DNA of 42,441 nucleotides from Phil1 sp964612925. Its GTDB lineage: Bacteria; Bacillota; Clostridia; Christensenellales; CAG-138. The DNA is taken from assembly GCA_964612925.1 (NCBI GenBank), contig CAZTFU010000015.1:1-42441 (forward strand), written 5' to 3'. Made by a program: the position numbers and the translations under genes. Below the pieces are notes generated by a model. It saw only the letters and a program-made list of their open reading frames with translations. It had not been told where the DNA came from and ran no database searches. Positions 23,520 through 32,024 of this stretch are shown here, in pieces; position 1 is the stretch's first letter, and each line of letters opens with the position of its first letter.

Positions 23520-25376
23520 TTGACGGAAAATACAGAAAAGCCCGTGGTAAAGAGGGCTAACGGCAGAACAAGAAAGAAAACGGATACTGTGCCGAAGAGA
23601 CGTGTAAGCCGTTCACAGGCGAAGAACGGCACTGCGGCGGAAAAAAGCACACGCGCGGCCAAGGCGGCTGCCGCAAAGAGTGCCGCGGTAAAGGCGCAGA
23701 GCACGCGCACAAGGCGCGCAAAGAATAAACTTAAAATAATCCCGCTCGGCGGAGTTGGGGAAATAGGCAAGAATCTGACCTTGCTTGAATACGGCAAGGA
23801 CATGATAATGATAGACTGTGGATTGATATTTCCGGATGATGACATGCCGGGCATAGATCTTGTTATACCCGACATGAGCTATGTTGAAGCCAATGCGGAT
23901 AAGCTTCGTGGTATCCTCGTGACCCATGGACACGAGGACCATATAGGTGCACTGCCCTATGCGCTGAAAAAGTTTGAAACGCCGGTATACGGCACAAAGC
24001 TTACTTGCGCACTGATAGAGCATAAGCTTGAAGAAGAACATATAAAGAATGCGCATCTGAACGTAATAAAGCCGGGAGATAAGGTACAGCTTGGCTGCTT
24101 TAGGGCGGAGTTTATAAAAACAAGCCACTCAATACCGGGTGCGGTTGCATTGGCGATAGTAACGCCCGTGGGTACAATAATCCACACGGGCGACTTTAAG
24201 GTCGACTATACTCCGCTTGACGGGGAGCCCATGGATATGGGTCGCCTTGCGTATTACGGGTCAAAGGGAGTGCTTGCGCTACTCAGCGACAGCACGAATG
24301 CGGAACTTTCGGGTCATACAATATCCGAAAGGGAGATAGGTAAAACGTTTGAACATTACTTTGACATTGCCGACGGCCGTGTTATAGTTGCGACATTTGC
24401 TTCCAATATATACAGAATACAGCAGATAGCGGATGTTGCCATATCCTTTGGCAGGGTGATATGCTTCCAAGGGCGAAGTATGGTGAACATAACAAAGGTT
24501 GCGTCGGAGCTTGGCTACCTTAACATTCCCGAGGAAAAGATAGTTGAGGTGGAAAAGCTGAAACGCATAGATGACAGTAAGGTGTGCGTAATAACAACGG
24601 GAAGTCAGGGTGAACCCATGAGCGGGCTTTTCCGCATGGCAAATGCATCGCACAGGCTGAACGTGGGCGCGGGGGATACGGTAATAATCTCCGCATCGGC
24701 AATTCCGGGTAACGAGCTTGGTGTAAGCAGAGTAATAAACCAGCTTTATCAGCGCGGAGTGCGAGTTGTGTATGACAGAATGGCGGATGTTCACGTATCG
24801 GGTCACGCAAGGCGAGAGGAATTAAGGCTTATGTTCACGCTTACAAAGCCCAAGTTCTTCATACCCGTTCACGGGGAGGCAAAGCAGCTTTTCCAGCATG
24901 CGGAGCTTGCAGAGCAAATGGGCGTGCCCAAGGATAATATAGTCGTGCCCGAACTTGGTGAGGTTATAGAGCTTACCCGTTCCGCAATAGGCGTAAACGG
25001 TTCGGTGGAAAGCGGAAGCATATTGATAGACGGTTCAAGCGTGGGCGAGATAGGCGATGCCGTGCTGAAGGACAGGAAACAGCTTTCGGAGGACGGCCTT
25101 TTCACCGTGGTAATACCGCTGAACAAGAAAACAGGTGCCCTTTTGGGACATGTAGAGGTAATATCGCGCGGGTTCGTATATGTAAAAAGCTCGGAGGAGC
25201 TTATCGAAAACACGAAAAAGCTTGTGGGAGAGCTTGCTTCGCACTTTGAAGGGGCAAGCCGCAGCGAATGGAGCGGGATAAAGAATAATATCCGCACTGC
25301 GGTGAAGAACGAGCTTTACCGCAAAACAAAGCGTACACCTATAATCCTGCCTATAATTATAGAGCTGGATATATAA
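23520..25376 (+). CDS. rnjA: Ribonuclease J
   Basis: A 618-residue metallo-beta-lactamase RNase that degrades and matures RNA from the 5' end. The catalytic HGHEDH is at residues 136-141; LGGVGEIGKNLTLLEYG, HTGDFKVDYTP and SGHARREELRLM (beta-CASP) are family motifs. The first 70 or so residues are an extra basic, low-complexity extension rich in K, R, A and T, not part of the core fold, and may bind RNA or a partner. TTG 23520 has an AGAGAGG-like site 6 nt upstream. With ylbF and rny downstream it forms an RNA-decay neighbourhood. Confidence 0.95.
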   Translation: MTENTEKPVVKRANGRTRKKTDTVPKRRVSRSQAKNGTAAEKSTRAAKAAAAKSAAVKAQSTRTRRAKNKLKIIPLGGVGEIGKNLTLLEYGKDMIMIDCGLIFPDDDMPGIDLVIPDMSYVEANADKLRGILVTHGHEDHIGALPYALKKFETPVYGTKLTCALIEHKLEEEHIKNAHLNVIKPGDKVQLGCFRAEFIKTSHSIPGAVALAIVTPVGTIIHTGDFKVDYTPLDGEPMDMGRLAYYGSKGVLALLSDSTNAELSGHTISEREIGKTFEHYFDIADGRVIVATFASNIYRIQQIADVAISFGRVICFQGRSMVNITKVASELGYLNIPEEKIVEVEKLKRIDDSKVCVITTGSQGEPMSGLFRMANASHRLNVGAGDTVIISASAIPGNELGVSRVINQLYQRGVRVVYDRMADVHVSGHARREELRLMFTLTKPKFFIPVHGEAKQLFQHAELAEQMGVPKDNIVVPELGEVIELTRSAIGVNGSVESGSILIDGSSVGEIGDAVLKDRKQLSEDGLFTVVIPLNKKTGALLGHVEVISRGFVYVKSSEELIENTKKLVGELASHFEGASRSEWSGIKNNIRTAVKNELYRKTKRTPIILPIIIELDI

Positions 25377-25400
25377 TAAAACGAACGGAGGAAATATGAT

Positions 25401-25742
25401 ATGATCTACGATAAGGCAAGAGAACTTGCAAAGGCAATGGCGGAAAGCGAAGAATATGTCTCCTTTAAGCAGGCGAAGGAGAAGGCGTTTGCAAACGATA
25501 CCACAAAGGCACTTTTGAAGGAATATTCCACATTGCGTGTGCGGCTTCAGGGCGCTATGGTATCGGGTCAAAAGGATGATGAGGCCATGCAGAGACTGCA
25601 AAAAATAGGTGAGGTATTACAGCTTAACCCCGATGCATCCGCATATCTTATGGCCGAATACAGGCTGAATACAATGCTTGGCGATGTGTATAAAATACTT
25701 GCGGACGGTATAGACCTTGACCTTGGACTGAGCGAGGATTAA
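25401..25742 (+). CDS. ylbF: YlbF/YmcA-family protein
   Basis: A 113-residue, mostly helical protein of the Com_YlbF family. The segment ARELAKAMAESEEYVSFKQA opens it and the C-terminal AEYRLNTMLGDVYKILADGI is typical. In B. subtilis YlbF, YmcA and YaaT form a complex that steers RNase Y; here one member is encoded between RNase J and RNase Y genes, which suits that role, although a direct link is inference. GGAGG lies 9 nt before the ATG; the gene follows rnjA by 24 nt and is probably co-transcribed. Confidence 0.85.
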   Translation: MIYDKARELAKAMAESEEYVSFKQAKEKAFANDTTKALLKEYSTLRVRLQGAMVSGQKDDEAMQRLQKIGEVLQLNPDASAYLMAEYRLNTMLGDVYKILADGIDLDLGLSED

Positions 25743-25755
25743 ACGGAGAGGGAAA

Positions 25756-26934
25756 GTGGAACGCAGCGCAAAAGAGAAAAAGCGCCACCGCCGCCGCGAA
25801 AGCACTGCGGCAAAGATTTGGCGCGCGGCAAGGCCGATATTGGTGTTTCTCATCAGTGCGGGCATATGCGCGGCCGTATTGATGTTTGCATTCAATTATG
25901 TTGTGGACAGGTTCTTCTCACCCGTTGACATAAATGATGCAACACCTATACAGATAACCATAAGCTCAGGCTCGGGCGCAAGCAGTATAGCCAAAAAGCT
26001 GTATGAGGCGGGCGGTGTTGACGAAAACGGCGATCTTTTAAGCCCCGGTCTTATATCAAGCAAGACGGTGTTCAAAATATACGTCGATTTTACGGGCAAA
26101 TCAAGCAAACTTAAAGCGGGAACGTATATTCTTTCAAGAAATATGGATGTTGAGCAGATAGTGGATGTTATCTGTGAGGGCAACCCCCCGCGCACAACGC
26201 TGAAACTTGTTATAACCGAGGGCATGACGGTGGAGGATATTGCGGAAAAGCTTGTTTCGCTCGATGTACTTGGTTCAAAGAACGAATTCCTTGAACTTTG
26301 CAAAACGGGTGAAGCATTTAGAGAGACATATTCGTTTGTTGCGGATATACCCGTAAATGCGGCTCAGGCGCGAAACTACGCGCTTGAAGGGTATCTCTTC
26401 CCCGATACATACGAAATATACAGCGACGAATCAGCAGAGTCCATAATCGGCAGGATGCTTTCGCGGTTTTCTCAGATTATGGGCGAGGAATACTTAGCAC
26501 GTGCAGAAGAACTCGGCATGAGCATAGATGACGTGGTAACGCTTGCATCGCTTATAGAAAAGGAAGCAAGGGCGGAAAGCGACTTCACTCGCGTGTCGGC
26601 TGTTTTCAGTCTAAGACTTAAAACCGGCATGAAACTGCAAAGCGATGCCCCGCTAAAGTATATATTTAATACATCGGGTGTGCTTACATTCACAAGTGAG
26701 CAGATGGCGGATACATCACTGTATAATACCCATGTGTATGAGGGATTGCCGCTCGGCCCCATTGCAAACCCGGGGCAGAAGGCGATAGAGGCCGCACTGT
26801 ACCCCGATGAAGAATATATGGAGGAAGGGTATCTGTACTTCTGCCTGAAGGATTCGTCAACGGGTGAGCTTGTTTATGCAAAAACGCTTGATGAGCACAA
26901 TGCGAACGTTGCAACATACAGGCCAAGCTGGTAA
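25756..26934 (+). CDS. mltG: Endolytic murein transglycosylase MltG
   Basis: A 392-residue YceG/MltG protein that cuts new glycan strands at the membrane. A basic N-terminal tail (KEKKRHRRRES) precedes one membrane helix (about residues 30-52); the LysM-like region follows, then the catalytic domain with ASLIEKEAR (predicted catalytic Glu268), SDAPLKYIF and GLPLGPIANPGQKAIEAAL. GTG 25756 has GGAGAGGG before it. It starts 13 nt after ylbF. Confidence 0.95.
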   Translation: MERSAKEKKRHRRRESTAAKIWRAARPILVFLISAGICAAVLMFAFNYVVDRFFSPVDINDATPIQITISSGSGASSIAKKLYEAGGVDENGDLLSPGLISSKTVFKIYVDFTGKSSKLKAGTYILSRNMDVEQIVDVICEGNPPRTTLKLVITEGMTVEDIAEKLVSLDVLGSKNEFLELCKTGEAFRETYSFVADIPVNAAQARNYALEGYLFPDTYEIYSDESAESIIGRMLSRFSQIMGEEYLARAEELGMSIDDVVTLASLIEKEARAESDFTRVSAVFSLRLKTGMKLQSDAPLKYIFNTSGVLTFTSEQMADTSLYNTHVYEGLPLGPIANPGQKAIEAALYPDEEYMEEGYLYFCLKDSSTGELVYAKTLDEHNANVATYRPSW

Positions 26935-26970
26935 AAGCAAATAAAAGCGCACAGTTTGACTTTGTGGGGC

Positions 26971-26999
26971 TTGTACGCGGACAAAATGGGTGCTATAAT
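26971..26999 (+). promoter_or_regulatory. yebC promoter
   Basis: TTGTAC 26971-26976, 17-nt spacer, TATAAT 26994-26999, TG at 26991-26992 (extended -10). Confidence 0.75.
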
Positions 27000-27029
27000 A
27001 AATCGTTAAAACTTGTGGAGGTCATTTAT

Positions 27030-27776
27030 ATGTCGGGTCATTCCAAATGGGCAAACATTAAGAACAAAAAAGAAAAGACCGATTCTCAGCGCGGTAAGAT
27101 ATTCACCAAAATCGGCCGTGAAATAGCCATTGCCGTTAAAGAGGGCGGTGGCGACCCCAATAACAACTCTAAACTTAGGGACGTTATAGCAAAGGCCAAG
27201 GCCGCAAACATGCCTAACGACAATATCACCCGCTCCATCAAAAAGGCCGCGGGCGAGCTTGGCAGCATAAACTACGAGGAAATCACCTATGAAGGCTACG
27301 GCCCCAACGGAATAGCTGTAATAGTTGATGTTGTAACGGATAACCGTAACCGTACTGCCGCGGAAATCAGGCATTTGTTTGACAAGAGCGGTGGCAACAT
27401 GGGCGCATCGGGTTGCGTTGCGTGGATGTTTGATAAGCGCGGCGTTATAGTAATAGAGCGCACAAGCGAAATTGACGAGGATGAAATAATGATGCAGGCC
27501 CTTGAAGCGGGCGCCGAGGACGTTGTGCCGCAGGATGATGTGTTTGAAATCTACACGGGCGCAAACGATTTCTCAGCCGTGCGTGAGGAACTTGAAAAGC
27601 AGGGCTACAGCTTCCTCTCGGCAGAGGTTTCCATGATACCGCAGACCACCGTTGACGCAAGCGACCCCGAGCTTGCCGAGAAGATTGAGAAGATGATAGA
27701 CCGCTTTGACGATAATGATGATGTTCAGCAGATCTATCACAACGCAGTCCTTCCCGAAGCGGAGGAAGAAGAATAA
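27030..27776 (+). CDS. yebC: YebC/PmpR family protein (TACO1-like)
   Basis: A 248-residue YebC protein. MSGHSKWANIKNKKEKTDSQ and RGKIFTKIGREIAIAVKEGG are the family start, then NMPNDNITRSIKKAAGELGS and the EGYGPNGIAVIVDVVTDNRN segment. Members were first described as transcription regulators; more recent work on relatives points to help for ribosomes at proline-rich stretches. ATG 27030 is preceded by GGAGG at 27017-27021; a longer frame upstream would overlap the promoter. It is a single-gene unit with promoter and terminator. Confidence 0.95.
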   Translation: MSGHSKWANIKNKKEKTDSQRGKIFTKIGREIAIAVKEGGGDPNNNSKLRDVIAKAKAANMPNDNITRSIKKAAGELGSINYEEITYEGYGPNGIAVIVDVVTDNRNRTAAEIRHLFDKSGGNMGASGCVAWMFDKRGVIVIERTSEIDEDEIMMQALEAGAEDVVPQDDVFEIYTGANDFSAVREELEKQGYSFLSAEVSMIPQTTVDASDPELAEKIEKMIDRFDDNDDVQQIYHNAVLPEAEEEE

Positions 27777-27795
27777 TTTTTTGCAACTTATTGCG

Positions 27796-27822
27796 GCCGA
27801 AGGGTAACTCCTTCGGCTTTTT
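27796..27822 (+). terminator. Terminator after yebC
   Basis: GCCGAAGG (27796-27803) pairs with CCTTCGGC (27810-27817), 6-nt loop, five T. Confidence 0.92.
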
Positions 27823-27870
27823 CCTTATGTGGCGGCAAATTCGATGGTTTGGCACATTTATTTCACAATC

Positions 27871-27899
27871 TTGACTTTTGGGCGTGTAGGTCGTACAAT
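27871..27899 (+). promoter_or_regulatory. rny promoter
   Basis: TTGACT 27871-27876, 17-nt spacer, TACAAT 27894-27899. The leader to the start codon is about 105 nt, AT-rich, without an obvious fold. Confidence 0.75.
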
Positions 27900-28012
27900 T
27901 AAACGGAGTTATTATGCACCGTGTGTGTTTGTATTTATATGCATTATGCTTTTTATACATACTGCGTTGATATACTCGTATTTTTTGATATATATTTGGA
28001 GGTGTAGTTACT

Positions 28013-29557
28013 TTGTGGGACATAATTATCCCCATAATAACGGGGCTTGTTTGCGGCACCGTCTGCTGGTTCGGAGGGTATTGGTACAGGCGCAACATAG
28101 CCGAAGCCAAGGTAGCCAAGGCGGAGGATGCCGTTAAACAGATGATAGACGACGCGCAGAAGCGTGCGGAAACCATCAAAAAGGAAACCATACTGGAAGC
28201 AAAGGAAGAGGTTTACAAGCTTAAAAGCGAAAACGAGCGCGAAAACAGGGAAAGGCGCAACGAGATCCAGCGTAGCGAACGCAGGTTGCTGCAAAAGGAA
28301 GAACTGCTCGACAAGAAAATGGAAGCTATTGAGCAGCGCGAGGAAAACGCAATAAAGCGTCAAAAGGAAATCGAGGCGAGCGAAGAGGAGATAAACGAGC
28401 TGAAGGCCAAGCAGTTAAAGGAACTGGAAACCATATCCGGCCTGAGCATGGACGAGGCTAAGGAGATTCTGCTTGAAAGTGTGGAGCATGATGCGCGGCA
28501 CGAGGCGGCACTCATGCTTAGAGAGATAGAGCAAAAAACCAAGGAAGAAGCGGATAAACGTGCAAGGAACATAGTATCCCTTGCAATTCAGCGCTGTGCG
28601 GCGGATCACGTTGCGGAAACAACGGTAAGTGTTGTTGCCCTGCCAAATGATGAGATGAAGGGCCGCATAATAGGCCGCGAGGGCAGGAATATCCGCACAC
28701 TTGAAACCGCAACGGGCGTTGACCTTATAATAGACGATACTCCCGAGGCCGTTATCCTTTCGGGCTTTGACCCCGTAAGGCGTGAGGTTGCAAGGATAGC
28801 GCTTGAAAAGCTTATAATGGATGGACGTATTCACCCGGGTCGCATTGAGGAAATGGTCGAAAAGGCCCGCAAAGAGGTGGATGTGCAGATCCGTGAGGCG
28901 GGCGAACAGGCGATATTCGAATGCGGCATACACGGATTGCATCATGAGCTTGTGAAACTGCTCGGTCGACTGAGATATCGCACAAGCTACGGCCAGAACG
29001 TGCTGAAGCATTCAATAGAGGTATCGCACCTTGCGGGCATAATGGCATCCGAAATAGGTGCAAATGCTACGCTTGCAAAGCGCGCGGGATTGCTTCACGA
29101 CATAGGTAAGGCCATAGACCACGAGGTTGAAGGCCCTCACGTTCAGATAGGTGCGGACGTTGCCAAGAAGTACCGTGAAAACAATCAGGTAATAAACGCA
29201 ATAATGGCTCACCACGGCGATGTTGAACCCGCAACCATTGAGGCGGTGCTTGTTCAGGCGGCGGATGCAATAAGTGCGGCTCGTCCCGGTGCAAGGCGCG
29301 AAACGCTTGAAAACTACATAAAGCGTCTTGAAAAGCTTGAAGAAATAGCAAACTCGTTTGAGGGTGTGGATAAGTCCTTTGCCATTCAGGCAGGTCGTGA
29401 GATCCGCATAATAGTAAAGCCCGAAAACGTGAACGATGCCGATACCATAATAATGGCCAAGGAAATCGTTAAGCGCATTGAAACGGAACTTGAATATCCG
29501 GGTCAGATAAAGGTGAATGTCATTCGCGAAACGCGAGCGGTCGAGTTCGCAAAATAA
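28013..29557 (+). CDS. rny: Ribonuclease Y
   Basis: A 514-residue membrane-anchored endoribonuclease that starts mRNA decay. A single N-terminal membrane helix (residues 2-24), a long coiled coil rich in K and E (about 30-195), a KH domain with GRIIGREGRNIRTLETATG, and an HD domain with LLHDIGKAIDHE (His362-Asp363). The TTG start at 28013 is supported by GGAGGTG at 27998-28004, 8 nt away, and by the immediate membrane anchor. A terminator follows at 29580-29607. Confidence 0.97.
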   Translation: MWDIIIPIITGLVCGTVCWFGGYWYRRNIAEAKVAKAEDAVKQMIDDAQKRAETIKKETILEAKEEVYKLKSENERENRERRNEIQRSERRLLQKEELLDKKMEAIEQREENAIKRQKEIEASEEEINELKAKQLKELETISGLSMDEAKEILLESVEHDARHEAALMLREIEQKTKEEADKRARNIVSLAIQRCAADHVAETTVSVVALPNDEMKGRIIGREGRNIRTLETATGVDLIIDDTPEAVILSGFDPVRREVARIALEKLIMDGRIHPGRIEEMVEKARKEVDVQIREAGEQAIFECGIHGLHHELVKLLGRLRYRTSYGQNVLKHSIEVSHLAGIMASEIGANATLAKRAGLLHDIGKAIDHEVEGPHVQIGADVAKKYRENNQVINAIMAHHGDVEPATIEAVLVQAADAISAARPGARRETLENYIKRLEKLEEIANSFEGVDKSFAIQAGREIRIIVKPENVNDADTIIMAKEIVKRIETELEYPGQIKVNVIRETRAVEFAK

Positions 29558-29579
29558 AATAAAGAATATTGCTTGAATG

Positions 29580-29607
29580 GGCTGCGGCACGGGTGCTGCG
29601 GCCTTTT
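29580..29607 (+). terminator. Terminator after rny
   Basis: Arms 29580-29589 and 29594-29603 pair over 10 bp (two G-U) with a CGGG loop, followed by TTTT. Confidence 0.82.
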
Positions 29608-29638
29608 CAAAACACAAAAATCATTAAGGAGGGATAAT

Positions 29639-30571
29639 ATGTCGTTTTTTGTTGCGGATGCACACTGCGATTTTTTATACTATATGTTGCACAGGGAGTA
29701 TGATATATCCGTACCGCGAGAAGGTCAGGCGGTGGATATACCCGGCATGATATACGGCAATGCGGCAATGCAGCTTTTTGCGGCATGGATGGATCCCGAT
29801 GACGATATAACGTTTTTACAGCAGTGCATGTGCCTTATAGATGCATATAAAAGGATGCTGAATAAAAACAGCATGCTTACCCCGCTTACAAAGGATTTTG
29901 AACCCGGCAAGGGCAAAATAGCAACCGTTCTTACAATAGAAGGTGGGGAGGCGATAGAAACGCGGCTTGAAAACCTGCGATTGTTTTATGAGCTTGGCGT
30001 AAGGGCCATGACGCTTACGTGGAACGACCAAAACGAGCTTGCAAGTCCAGCAATGGCGCGCCGTGATAAGGGACTGAGCAGAACCGGCAGAACCGTTGTG
30101 CGCGAAATGGAAAGACTGAATATGGCGGTGGATGTGGCGCATTTAAGCGATGCTTCAATAGACGGCATACTTGACGAGATAAACGCTCCGATATTTTCTT
30201 CGCATACGAATGCAAGGACTGTGCTGAACCATCGCCGTTCACTGTCGGACAGGCATATCAAGGAGATAGCGCGCCGCGGCGGCGTTATAGGCGTGAATTT
30301 TTATTCGCCGCAGCTTGTTGAACGCGGCAGGGCGGAAATAAGCGACGTCGTGAAGCATATAGAACACATAGCGGCGGTTGGTGGCATTGATTGCGTGGCG
30401 CTCGGCAGCGATTTTGACGGCATGGGTCAGGATGCGTATCCGCGCGGGCTTTGCTGCTGGCACGATATGCCAAGGCTTATTTCCGCCATGGAAAATGCGG
30501 GCTTTGGCGAAAACGACATACGAAAAATCGCCTGCGAGAATCTTTTGAATTACATGAAACGTTTCGTTTGA
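29639..30571 (+). CDS. Membrane dipeptidase family protein (peptidase M19)
   Basis: A 310-residue TIM-barrel metallopeptidase. DAHCD near residue 7 (the D-x-H-x-D metal motif), IEGGEAI, ALTWNDQNEL, SSHTNARTV with HRRSLSD, and LGSDFDGMG are M19 motifs. There is no signal peptide, so it is probably cytosolic, as usual for bacterial members. It likely splits dipeptides, perhaps D,L-types. AAGGAGGG at 29626-29633 sets ATG 29639. Its stop directly abuts the stop of the convergent DRTGG gene with no space for a terminator. Confidence 0.88.
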   Translation: MSFFVADAHCDFLYYMLHREYDISVPREGQAVDIPGMIYGNAAMQLFAAWMDPDDDITFLQQCMCLIDAYKRMLNKNSMLTPLTKDFEPGKGKIATVLTIEGGEAIETRLENLRLFYELGVRAMTLTWNDQNELASPAMARRDKGLSRTGRTVVREMERLNMAVDVAHLSDASIDGILDEINAPIFSSHTNARTVLNHRRSLSDRHIKEIARRGGVIGVNFYSPQLVERGRAEISDVVKHIEHIAAVGGIDCVALGSDFDGMGQDAYPRGLCCWHDMPRLISAMENAGFGENDIRKIACENLLNYMKRFV

Positions 30572-30916
30572 TTATGCCCTGTTTGCGGCACAAATGCCGT
30601 GCGCACTCATAATGCTTATTATTTCATAGGCGGAAAGCGGAGCTGAAATGACGGCAATGCCTTCCTGCTGTGCCTTGGCGGCACTTTGCATATCGGGTGC
30701 TATACCGTCGGGCCATATTATACATGCCGCACGGCCCACTACCGCGACAGCGACCGCCGTGATGTGCGTCTGCACGGTTATCCACGCGCAGTCAGGGGTC
30801 AAAAGCGTCATTGCGTGGCTTAAAAGGTCACATACCACACCGCCGCTTATTTCGTTTTCGGCATTTTGGGAAACAAGATTGCCGCTTATTAGTTTTGCCA
30901 ATTCACCTGCGGTCAT
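30572..30916 (-). CDS. DRTGG-domain protein
   Basis: A 114-residue single-domain protein of the DRTGG family (a domain also found in CBS-domain proteins and phosphotransacetylases). Typical elements are the ISGGVVCDLLSHAM segment, the CAWITVQTHITAVAVAV strand and the acidic-helix end LSAYEIISIM. ATG at 30916 (complement) is chosen because AAAAGGAG lies 8 nt upstream; a longer start at 30940 has none. In Clostridia such stand-alone domains accompany sensor or hydrogenase-type genes; here it follows the SPOR-domain gene by 30 nt and the two probably share a transcript. The role is unknown. Confidence 0.8.
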   Translation of the reverse strand: MTAGELAKLISGNLVSQNAENEISGGVVCDLLSHAMTLLTPDCAWITVQTHITAVAVAVVGRAACIIWPDGIAPDMQSAAKAQQEGIAVISAPLSAYEIISIMSAHGICAANRA

Positions 30917-30946
30917 GTGGCGAACTCCTTTTGTGAGCATGTTTTG

Positions 30947-31894
30947 TTATTGCGCCGAAAGCCGATTCACCATTGAGGCGTAGCGCAAAGCAACATATAG
31001 ATGAGTATACTTCAATGCGGCGGAAAAATCCACCGTGCTTTTATACTCCGCTTCACATAATGCGCTTAACTGTGCTTGGCAGTCCGAATAAGCGGAAAGT
31101 ATTTCATCAAGCATTGAGCTTTCATTTGAATAAACATTCAGCGAGTCAAGCGCTTCATCGGTTGAATTGAGTATGTCCATGCAAAGCTGCTTGCCGTCCG
31201 AAACGCTCATGCTTTCCTTGTCAAATTGTATTGCGGCGGAGGAAAGCGCGTCTACGGCATTATAAAATGTCGAAAATGCGGCGCAAATATCGGCTATGTC
31301 GGCCGAGTCGGCGGTTATCTTAAAACTCACCTCGGGTGAAGACACAAGGTATACGGCTGTTTCTATCCCATCGGAATACAGCCGTTCCTTAACACTTTTT
31401 GCGCTTTGTTCGTCCGCATAGCCGCTTGCCATAACGCGGTAACGAGTGTCGGAAGAGGAACCGTCCGCAACGATATACCCCGCCGCGCCGAGTGAGCGCA
31501 GTCTTTCGGCCTCCTTTTGGGCATTATCACTGCTTGAGAAAACTCCCATTTGCAGCATGTAGCAGCTTAGCGCATCAAATTGCGCATTTGCACTTTTTGT
31601 ACCAACGGTCTTGCCTGAGGAAAGGTTTATGATCTCCTTGTCAAAAGGGTCGGCAGTATCCGCATCAGCGGCGGCATCGTTTGATGCACCAATGTTTGAA
31701 ACGGCTTGAAACAGCGGGGCCATTACCTCCCGTGCTACCCATTCGCCTATGCTTGAGGTTACCGCAACATAAACAAGTCCCGCTATCAGAATAAGCGATA
31801 CCATAAAGCTACCTATGCCGCCCGTGGTGCGCTTTGAACGTGAATGTGTGCGGCTTCGCAATGATTTTGATTTTTTTCTGTGCCTGTATTCCAT
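30947..31894 (-). CDS. SPOR-domain membrane protein
   Basis: A 315-residue protein with a very basic N-terminus (KKSKSLRSRTHSRSKR), one membrane helix at about residues 30-48 and an extracellular part. A SPOR domain is at about 111-185 (YMLQMGVFSSSDNAQKEAER and YRVMASGYADEQSAK), which in other proteins binds glycan strands stripped of stem peptides at septa. The remaining C-terminal 120 residues are helical, Ser/Ala-rich and unrecognised. AAGGAG lies 8 nt before the start. A role at the division or spore septum is inferred from the domain only. Confidence 0.82.
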   Translation of the reverse strand: MEYRHRKKSKSLRSRTHSRSKRTTGGIGSFMVSLILIAGLVYVAVTSSIGEWVAREVMAPLFQAVSNIGASNDAAADADTADPFDKEIINLSSGKTVGTKSANAQFDALSCYMLQMGVFSSSDNAQKEAERLRSLGAAGYIVADGSSSDTRYRVMASGYADEQSAKSVKERLYSDGIETAVYLVSSPEVSFKITADSADIADICAAFSTFYNAVDALSSAAIQFDKESMSVSDGKQLCMDILNSTDEALDSLNVYSNESSMLDEILSAYSDCQAQLSALCEAEYKSTVDFSAALKYTHLYVALRYASMVNRLSAQ

Positions 31895-31962
31895 GTGTGC
31901 AAGCTCCTTATCCGCTGATATATGAATATATCTATGCTATGACTTGGCCATAATATACTTGA

Positions 31963-31991
31963 TTGCAAAAGCGGTGTAATTTGGATAAAAT
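31963..31991 (+). promoter_or_regulatory. Promoter of trmK
   Basis: TTGCAA 31963-31968, 17-nt spacer, TAAAAT 31986-31991. It lies in the 130-nt space between the divergent SPOR gene and trmK. Confidence 0.5.
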
Positions 31992-32024
31992 AAGTATATA
32001 TCCAAAAAGAGGGGGTGAACCGCG

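Noticed and set aside
27445..28191. Minus-strand frame of 248 codons across the yebC-rny gap
   Set aside because: Crosses a terminator and a promoter, with no start site or family match.
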